Below, in pieces: positions 56,156-64,000 of a stretch of DNA of 64,000 bases (its first letter is position 1; the number at the start of each line of letters is the position of its first letter). Location of the stretch: assembly GCA_025765615.1 (NCBI GenBank), contig JAIVFJ010000007.1, forward strand, positions 604,667 to 668,666, written 5' to 3'. The position numbers and the translations under genes were made by a program. The DNA comes from Zopfochytrium polystomum (lineage: Eukaryota; Chytridiomycota; Chytridiomycetes; Chytridiales; Chytridiaceae). The notes beneath the pieces are model-generated. The model worked only from the letters and a program-made list of their open reading frames with translations, searched no databases and had not been told where the DNA came from.

Positions 56156-59100
56156 TTAGTAGTCTACTTCTTTACGGCCGCCCGCGACGGCCTTCGCCTT
56201 TGGCGCCGCTGTCGGTGCCTTCTTCGCTGACGCTGCGGCCTTTGGTGCCTTTGGTGCCGCTGCCGTTGCCGCCTTCACTGACGCCGCTGAGTTTGGCGGT
56301 GCTGCTGCTTTCTTTTTCAAGGTTGCAGCTGCGGCCTGTCGCGCCGGCGCTGCTGCCTTCGGCGCTGGTGCACTCTTCTTCGTAGTTGTAGTTGCGGATT
56401 TGGCTGCTGCAGGAGTTTTCCCTGAAGCCGCAGCCGGCCCCTTGACTGACGCCGGAGAGCCCTTTCCAGCCGCTGGGGCGGGTTGCTTCGCCTTTGCAGC
56501 CTGCAGCCGGTGGCTTTGTCGTCGCTGTCGTTGCCTTTGCCCCCACCTTGCCTCCCTTTGAACTGCTGCCACCAGCCCCGCGTACATGCCGTTGCCGCAC
56601 TCGGGCCGCCTCCACCCTTTTTGGCCGCGGCGCCAGCCGCCTGCCCGGCTCCGCTGGCCTTTGCCCTGCCGCCACCAACTTCGCGTGCTCCGCCCTGTGC
56701 TGGTGAAGCGGCTCTGTTGCTGCCGCCCTTTGCAGTCGCTGCGCTGCCAGCCGCACCACGCGCCAGAGCTGCCTTGCCACCGCCCGCAGCGGCTTTAACA
56801 CCACCAGCAGGGGCTTTTCCGTTCGCCGCTCCACCTTTGGGGCCAGCGGCGGCTACTTTGGCGGACTTGTTGCCGCCCTTTCCTACCGCAGCGCCGCCGG
56901 CGCCAGCCAAACTGCCAGCCGCACCACGCGCCAGAGCTGCCTTGCCATCCGCCCGCAGCGGCTTTAACACCACCAGCAGGAGCTTTTCCGTTCGCCGCTC
57001 CACCTTTGGGGCCAGCAGGCGGCTCCTTTGGCGGACTTGTTGCCGCCCTTTCCTGCCGCACCGCCGCCTGCGCCAGCCAAACCACGCGCAGGAGCCGTCT
57101 TGCCGCCGCCGACGCCGCCAAGAGCCTTGCCCGCGAGGCTGGAGGCCAGCTTGCCTGCGACATTCCCCAGCCCCGTCTCGCCCAAGTGTTGGTTCACCAG
57201 CTCGCGCGCCGCGTGGCCCGCTAGGCTGGTCGCCGCGTTCTTGAGCGCCGGGTTCTTCGCAGCGCCCTTGGCGGCATTCAGCAGGCTGCCCATCAGGGAT
57301 TTCCCGCCGTTAGTAGGCAGCACCCGATACCCTTGCCGCCGGCCGCGCCGCCCGCCTTGCCCTTGGCTGCAGGGGCTGCTTTGGTACTTCACCATTGGCA
57401 CCGCCGGCAGCTTTCGCTGCTTCCTCGCACGCCGGCCGCTCCACGCGCTGCAGCGGTCTTGCCACCGCCAGCACCGGCTTTGCCCGTCGCGGGGTTCGTT
57501 GCCGTCCCGCGAGTAGCTCCCTTGCCGGATGCTTTTCCCGCCTTTCTGCCCCCCTTTCCCAGCTGGATCGCCGCCGCCGGCCGCACCACGCGCTGCAGCG
57601 GCCTTGCCGGTAGCGGGGATTTAGTCGTCGCCAGGCCCGCCGTTTTCCTGCTTTCGGATTCGCCGCAACCGCCGGACGCTCCGCGCGGCTGCAGCTGTCT
57701 TGCCACCGCCAGCACCGGCTTTGCTGGTCGTCTTTGCGGTCCCAGGATTAGCCCCTTTGCCAGCTGAATTCGCAATTAGCCCCCTTGCCGCTGCATTCGC
57801 CGCCTTCTTGCTTGCCTTCTCTCGTGGCACCGGCCGCCGCTCCGCGTTGCTGCAGCGATTTTGCCACCGCCAGCACCGGCTTTGCCCGTCGCAGGCGTTG
57901 TTAACCGTTGCAGCGTTTGCACCCTTACCAGCTGCTTTTGCCGCCTTGCCGCCCTTTCCGGCCGCCCCTGCGCCAGCCGCAACACGCCCTGCACCTGCCT
58001 TGCCAGCGCCAGCTACGGCCCTTGCCCTCCTTTCCAGCTCCTCGAGCCTTGGGACCGCCAGCTCCTTTCGCCGCCTTGTTGCCGCCTTTTCCTGCCGCGC
58101 GGGCGCCGCCGGCCGAACCACGCGCACCCTTGCCGCCGCCGCCGAGCGCTTGACCCACGAGGCTGGAGGCCGCCTTGCCCACAATGCTCCCCACCGCCGT
58201 ATCGCCCAAGTGCTCATTCACCAGCTGCTGCGCTGCGTGTCCTGCCAGGCCAGTTGCTGCGCTCCTGAGGGCCGGGTTCTTTGCCGCGCCCTTGGCGGCG
58301 TTGAGCAGGCCGCCCATCAGAGACTTTGCCTTTCCCCCGCCAGCCTGCACGGCGCCATTGCCGCGGGCGGCGACGCCCGCCTTACCCTTGCCGGCTGCAG
58401 CTTCTTTAGATCCTGCAATCTTGACGCCGCCGGCTCCTTTTCCTGCCTTACCGCCCTTGCCGGCCGCACCGCGCGCAGCCTTGCCAACAGCCTTGCCGCC
58501 GCCGCCGCCGAGCGCTTGACCCACTAAACCGGAGGCAGCCTTCCCCACGATATTCCCCGCCGTTGTGTCGCCCAAGTGCTGATTCACAAGCTGCTGCGCC
58601 GCGTGTCCTGCCAGGCCGGCTGCCGCGTTCTTCACGGTCGGGTGCGTCGCCGCGCTCTTGGCGGCGTTCAGCAGGCCACCCAACACCGATTTTGACTTTC
58701 CACCGCCCGCACCGCCGCCGGTACCCGCCGCCGCCGACTGCGCCCATGGCGCCCTTGGCTCCCTTGGCACCAGCGGCGCCGCGGCCCGCACCGTTCTCGC
58801 CTGCGCCGGCCAACCCGCGCGGTGCTTGGTTGGCGGCCTGGCCGCCAGCTGCGCCCTTGCCGCCAGTAGCACCGTCAGCGCCTTTGCCCGCGGCCGCAGC
58901 CGCGCCACGTTTCGCAGCACGCTTCCCTCCAGCACCTGCAGCCCCCTCGGGGACTGCCGCGCCGGTGCCGACCGCCGCTGCTCCCTTGCCCTTGCCGCCC
59001 CCCGCGTTCTTCTTGCCAGCACCAGCAGCAGTCGTAACAGCTGCGCCCGCGCCAGCGCCGCCGCCGCCTCCGCCGCCAGCCGCGCGGCCCTTGCCGCGTG

Positions 59101-61758
59101 AGCCACCTCTGCCTCCAGCACCCACCGCCGCTCCAGCGACGCCCTTCAAAACCCCCGCCGCACCACCACCTGCCGCCGCCCCGCCCCGCTTCCCGCGCTT
59201 CCCGCCCGTGGATCCCGCTCCAGCCGCGGCCGTCGCTTTCCCGGCCCTGCCCGCCCCTTTTCCGCCGCCAAGCAAAGCGCCGACGACAGCCCCTGCCGCC
59301 TTCCCCGCCGCCCCGCCCGTGTTCGAGTCCCCGCCGCCGTCGCTGTTTACCGCGCGCTGCACCTCGCGGTTCACGATCTTTCGCGCCGCCCCCGCCACGT
59401 CGCTTTGCTTCAGACCTTGCCCGAGCGGCGCCTTGGCCGCGTCCTTGACGAGTTTGGGCAGGCTGCGCGCGGCTTGGACGCCGGCTTTCGCTTCTGGAGG
59501 GTTTGGGGTTGGGTGCGGTGTTAGTTTGGGTTGCCGTTGCGGGCTCGAAGTGGGGAGAAATAAGGGGGTGGGCAACGACGGCGGGGTGGGGGGCTTGCTC
59601 GCCTTTGGCCAAGGCCACAGCTCCTTTGATCTCCTTTCCTGCCATTGCCACTTTCTTGAGGGCGCCAGCTGTAATGAATTGAAGGAAGATCAATGCGGTT
59701 AAATGGGACGGCCGCAGCGTCGGAACAGCGTTCGGTAAAGGCCAAAAACGCCCACGTACCTCCCGGCACCATGCCAATGGCTCCGTCGGCGACCGTCTTT
59801 CCAACGTCTTTCAGGATTTCTGCGAGAGTGGGTAGGAGTTAAATAGATGTAATGGCGGCGCCAACAGCGAGAAAGGGTTAGGTATTCGGATAGAACGGAA
59901 ACAAAAAAAAAAAAAAATTCGGTCATACGTCCTGCTTTCTCGCCCTTTGCTATTCCTTTCGCGATCGCGATGCCACTTTCCGCAACCGTGACTCCGGCAG
60001 CTCATCGCTTTACCGACTGGATTTGTAACGCGGTTCAATTAAGATGGTGGATTCGGCACCGATTCAGAGCGGATTCAGCGAGACAGGCTGGAGGAATCGC
60101 TTACCTGGGTTGGGAATGACATTCGCAACGGTTTTAATGTTCTGAAATCGCGTCAGTCTGGTGGACTTCTAAACTGTAAGGAATTGCACGAATCTCACTT
60201 GCAGGTCGCGCTCTGGGAGGATGTAGCGAATATTGTTAGCACCGCTGTCATTTAAGGCGAAAGGGCTAAACTTACCGTTCGGTAATTGCTTTTTTGCCGT
60301 ATTTCAAGGCATCTTTGCCGACCTCCTTTCGCGATCGCTGGCGGGGGGACAACGAATTCCGAAACGAGTCGTTAGTGGTGGCCCGAAGCACTGGTTGAAC
60401 GATGTGGATGACGTGGTGTGGTTTCACTCACTTTTGATGTTCTTCCCTTGTGCTATGTTTTTCCCCATGTTTACGCCTGTCTTGACGGCGCCCGTAATCG
60501 CCCTGGTCACTGCGGTGAGGGCTTAGCTCTTCGAAACTTCGGGGACGAAAAGAAGAATCATGACAGCCTTGATGACAGCATAAACCTACCCGGCGTGGAG
60601 CTCTCTACGGTCTTAAGAACCTGGGGTAATTGCAAGCAGCCTCGTGTCTTAATAATGCGTGGTCTGATACAGAGCGTATGAATCAGCTTACCTTGGGCGC
60701 GACCTTTGCGACCTGTAATTGAAGGCTTTGTTGGACAGGAACGGTCGTACGGTGTAAAAGAAAAACTCACCCCTTTCGCTGCGTCCTTTGCCACATTCGC
60801 CACGCCGTTTCCCACCTGCACGAGACGAAAAATTGAGCCACGAGGAAGTAAGCCAGCTGCATCGGTCTTTCTCTCTCAAGTTAATGCTACTTACCATTTT
60901 CCCAGCGTTCGCGGCGCCTTGCGCAGGCGTCCTTTGCCACGTTCGCCACGCCGTTACCGACCTGTGACAGACGTTGATTAATCTGCACATGCTCACGAAG
61001 AGTCTCACGCCAACTCACCGTCTTTGCCGCGCTCGCAGCGCCTTGGACCGCATCCTTTGCAACGTTGCCGACCTGAAATAGGAGCGCATTCCTGGTTACG
61101 GCTTCGTCCCAAACCACGGCCACGCTCAAGGGAAAAAAAAAAAAAAAACAAAAAAAACTCACGGCCTGTCCTGCATTCACGACCCCCTGGGCAGCATCCT
61201 TTGCAACGTTGGCGACCCCGTTACCAACCTGAAAGAAATGTTTAAATCACGCTGAGCCCCAAAAATTTTAAGCAGGTCGCCCCGCTAAAATAGTTCACCG
61301 TCTGCCCCGCGCTCACGACACCCTGCGCGGCATCCTTCGCAACGTTGGCGACCCCGTTGCCGGCGTCTTTGGCAACGTTCGCGACCTGGTTGGGGGGGGG
61401 GGGGGGGGGGGGGGGGGGGAGGAAAGAACGGTGAGGCGTTGTGAGCTGGGGGAAAGGGCGGTTTGGGGGTAAATTGAAGGAGGAGGTGAAGTGCTCACAG
61501 CTTGGGCGGCGTTCTTAATTTTCCCGCCCCGCCGGTGCAGCTTCACCAAGCCTTCTATGTCCGGCCGTCGACCGCAGAAGTGAGGCCCCCTCCGTCGGCT
61601 AGCAGGGGATTCAAGAGACCGGACACTGTCAGGCTGCTGCTACTAGTCGTCGTGGCCGACACTGTGCAGAGCTTGGCGACGGCTAGCGCGGTTAGGAGCA
61701 GCGCAACGACCGCTGGATGGCGCCGCGTGCGAGGGCTGGGGCGGTCGATGGTGGCCAT
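56156..61758 (-). pseudogene. Frameshifted microexon-array gene (gene 11)
   Basis: Exon 1 (61499-61758) has a clear signal peptide (PAVVALLLTALAVAKLCTVS) and the box LHRRGGKIKNAAQA, in different frames. The array uses larger fused exons: 87 nt (VANVAKD plus two 11-mers, near 61320-61385), then 66, 54, 66, 45 and 21 nt, then the 31-nt and 78-nt exons. Conserved exons contain single extra bases: near 60924 in a 66-nt exon, two in the 60-nt exon near 60290-60345, and one near 60000 in the VGKA…SAGVT exon. The last exon (from about 59492) begins EAKAGVQAARSLPKLVKDAA. It carries three copies of the module (KSLMGGLLNAAKGAAKNPAL … GHAAREL) near 57110-57310, 58135-58330 and 58500-58700, each embedded in Ala/Gly/Lys linker. 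The tail changes frame many times and may end GGRKEVDY. Several breaks are outside homopolymers, so I call it a pseudogene. Confidence 0.68.
61392..61419. repeat. G28 run in first intron of gene 11
   Basis: Twenty-eight G residues on the + strand are C28 on the coding strand. They sit directly upstream of the acceptor AACCAG of the first array exon, where the polypyrimidine tract would be. Confidence 0.95.
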
Positions 61759-61999
61759 TTTGGCGAGGGTTGGGAGGGAGGAGGGATGGATTATTCTGCG
61801 GCGAGTTCGTGCGACAAAGCGAGTTCTTTCGGGGCGCAGTCCAGCGTGGTAATAACTGGCTAAAATAAAACTAGATCTTTAAGGGCGGCGGTCTGTGCAG
61901 CCCCCTTTTTGAGTGATTTAAAAGAATGTGGAAAAGCTTCCCGTTCGGACGTGTGCGGATTTAGACACTTGGCGGCGACCGGAGGAGATTGAGTTCAAC

Positions 62000-62078
62000 G
62001 AGAGAAAGAGAGAGGGAGTAAGCGAGGAGAGAGAGAGAGCGAGAGAGAGAGAGAGAGAGAGGCAGAGAGAGAGAGAGC
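62000..62078. repeat. (GA)n microsatellite upstream of gene 11
   Basis: About 38 GA units with interruptions, 240-320 bp upstream of the gene 11 start codon. Confidence 0.95.
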
Positions 62079-62163
62079 GCCTCTCGTCGCGGCTGAGTCT
62101 TTGGCGGAGGGCTGAGCAACACTTTGCAGTATTCGTGCCAGCAGTACTCGTGTTAACAAAAGG

Positions 62164-62165
<2 letters not shown>

Positions 62166-62196
<31 letters not shown>
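62166..62196. repeat. (TGTC)n tetranucleotide repeat
   Basis: Seven to eight TGTC units, next to the GA tract upstream of gene 11. Confidence 0.9.
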
Positions 62197-62200
<4 letters not shown>

Positions 62201-62769
62201 GTGCCTCCCACTTGCTTCTTTGGCCGCCAAATCCGCAAATCCGGCGAGCCAGCCAGCCTTCCATTGGCGCAGCCCGCAGCAGAGCAAGTAGTAATAATTA
62301 TATGCGTGCGCAGCTCTACAGTTTTTGGTTGCTTATCTGTACAGTACAGATTTGGATGGAGTCTGATGCTGCTCAGCAGCCCCACCAAACATATGCATTA
62401 TTCATTCGTTCACTACCCCAAAACGGGAATTTTGAGTAGGCGCTTCAAGCGCGAAGCGCGCGTGGTACAGCTGGGCCGAAGCAATGAGAAGGGTTAAGTC
62501 AGAGAGTGTGTGTCTGTGTCTGCGTGTATGCTGGGGGTCGGGGGACGCGAAAAAGAAAGCGCGATATACCAGTGCCATTGCATTTTCTTGTACTCAAACA
62601 CTCAGAAGGGAGAAAAGGCGTTGATTCACTTTTATAAAACAGCATCTTAAAAACACAGCAGAGCAGGGGCCAACCAACTGTGAGTGAGTAAACCTCACAG
62701 TTCTGATTGTCCAGGGAAAACAGATCATAAATGTAAACTCGGTGGCGTCCTCAGCCAGTCAATGGCTCT

Positions 62770-64000
62770 TCACTTCTTCTTACCGCTGGACGCGGGTTTC
62801 GCAGCAGCCGCTGGCTTTGCAGCAGCGGCGGGCCGGGCTTAGCTGCAGCGGCGGCGGGCTTGCGCCGCAGCAGGTTTCGTCGCCTGCTGCTGCGAAGACG
62901 CTGCTTTCGTCTGCGGCTGCGCCTGGGCTGCGACGTCCTGGGATTTGGCCGGAGTCTGCTGCTTGGTCTGCTGCGCGGTTTGGATCCACTCGCCACGCCC
63001 GCCGCCTTCGTATTGGGCGCTGCGGCCTGCTTGGCGGCGGGACCCTGTTTGGCAGCAGCCGCTGTGGTTGGCTGCTTGTTTGCGTTACCCTTCGCCGCCC
63101 CGGCGCCACTCTGACCAGGCTTTGTGGTCGTAGCCGATTTGCCCTGACCCTGGCCCTTCTGCTGTACAGTACCGCCTGCTCCGCGACTCGTAGCACCGGT
63201 CGTTTCGCGCCTGTTGTCCCTCCGCTCCGCGAGCCGGCTGCCGCCGCCCTTGATTTGCGAGTCGTGCTGCCAGCCCCCTTGCTTGCGGGTACGCCGCCTG
63301 CGGTTCGCGTTGCGCCCTTGGTACCCGTAGCGCTGGCAGCACCAGTTGTGCCACGTTGGTACTCTTGCCTCCGGCCGTGCCGCCCGCGCCCTTGCCGGCA
63401 GTCGCGCCCCGCACCAGTGCCTTTGGCTCCGGTAGTAGTGCCACTTGCGGCTCGCTGCGTGCTCTTGTTTCCTGCACCACCCCACCGCCAGCGCCTTTGT
63501 TCCCGGCTGTACCGGCCGTTCCGCGCGTTGTTCCCTTGGCCCCCGCGGTGACGCCTGCACCCTTGTTGGCAGCTGCGGTGCCAGCAGGCTTGCCCCGGCA
63601 GCCACCGAACCGCGTTGTTGTGTGCCCTTGGCTCCGGTCGCGGCCGCACCGCCCTTGGTGCCAGCCTTGTTTGTAGTAGTACCTGCACCACGTGCGGTAC
63701 CCTTGGCTCCAGCACCGCCTCCTGCTGCGCCTTTGACAGCAGGGTTGCCGCCGCCGCCTGTGGTACGAGACGTGCCCTTGGTGCCAGTAGCAGCACGCTG
63801 TGTGCCCTTAGCTCCGGTCGCGGCCGCAGCGCCCTTGGTGCCGGGCCCAGCGGCCTTGGTTGTAGTAGGACCCGCACCACGTGCGGTGCCCTGGGCTCCA
63901 GCACCGCCCTTTGCTGCGCCTTGAGCGCGGTGGTGCCGCCGCCGCCTGTGGTACGAGACGTGCCCTTGGTGCCAGTAGTAGCACCACTGGTGTGCCCTTG
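62770..64000 (-). CDS. Family tail exon, gene 12 (partial, runs off window)
   Basis: Only the last part of the final exon is inside the window; the signal, array and conserved exons would lie beyond 64000. The tail is a Gly/Ala/Thr/Lys repeat built on GAKGTARGAGTTTNKAGTKG-type units with a period of about 190 bp (compare 63701 and 63889). It is followed by a Gln/Ala-rich stretch and the ending ASSGKKK (stop at 62770-62772). It belongs to the family by its basic ending and composition, although its repeat differs from the GKTQTARGGGG type. The frame shifts at least once between about 63600 and 62780, so no single open frame reaches the KKK stop. Confidence 0.6.

Larger units (their letters stand above)
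61759..62769. other. Spacer between genes 11 and 12
   Basis: Holds the gene 11 promoter region with a GA tract and a TGTC tract, and the 3' flank of gene 12. No gene is seen. Confidence 0.5.

Overview
The window is eukaryotic nuclear DNA: GC-rich coding sequence with many short spliceosomal introns (about 54-110 nt wherever I could close a gene model), AT-richer introns and intergenic regions, and long microsatellites. A fungal-type ferric reductase/NADPH oxidase gene and a broken piece of a fungal-type MFS drug transporter suggest a fungus, perhaps an early-diverging one. The sequence does not settle this, and another protist is possible. I saw no rRNA, tRNA, CRISPR or prokaryotic features.

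Almost the whole window is a cluster of one multigene family, for which I know no name. There are eleven copies plus two or three relics. Each copy has the same plan. Exon 1 encodes a hydrophobic signal sequence, a variable spacer and a conserved basic box such as LHRRGGAIKKAFKKV. An array of very small phase-0 exons follows, mostly 33 or 66 nt but also 12, 21, 45, 54, 87 and 120 nt. These encode 11-residue amphipathic helical repeats such as VGNGVANVAKD AAQGVAKAATK. Next come conserved small exons of 31, 78, 60, 14, 31-37, about 87, 60 and 66 nt, most bounded by phase-1 introns, that encode more Ala/Gly/Val/Lys helices. A large last exon (1-3.7 kb) encodes a low-complexity Gly/Ala/Lys tail with GKTQTARGGGG-type repeats that usually ends in a short basic group such as KKK, RKK or RGK.

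Layout: 1-900, possible pieces of an unknown gene; 895-1075, orphan microexon relic; gene 1 (-, 1461-7543); gene 2 (+, 9492-12439, intact, 665 aa); gene 3 (+, 13450-19126); MFS fragment (about 19538-19740); ferric reductase-like gene (+, 20434-22614, intact, 637 aa); gene 5 (-, 23259-27618); tail relic (about 28870-29340); gene 6 (-, 29540-34586); gene 7 (-, 36627-40682); gene 8 (-, 42967-46409); gene 9 (-, 47214-50528, decayed near-duplicate of gene 7); gene 10 (-, 51258-55239); gene 11 (-, 56156-61758, multiply frameshifted); gene 12 (-, 62770 to window end, tail only). Gene 4 is the reductase; it is numbered in order but does not belong to the family.

The family looks like a secreted, birth-and-death gene array. 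Exons come in multiples of the 11-residue repeat and are phase-symmetric, so they can be duplicated, lost or possibly skipped without shifting the frame. A 120-bp tandem duplication of one microexon in gene 7 shows this process. Function is unknown. Signal sequence, dibasic box, amphipathic cationic helices and polycationic Gly-rich tail fit a secreted membrane-active or adhesive/matrix protein. Several copies carry one-base frame breaks, which are either real decay or base-calling errors in GC homopolymers.
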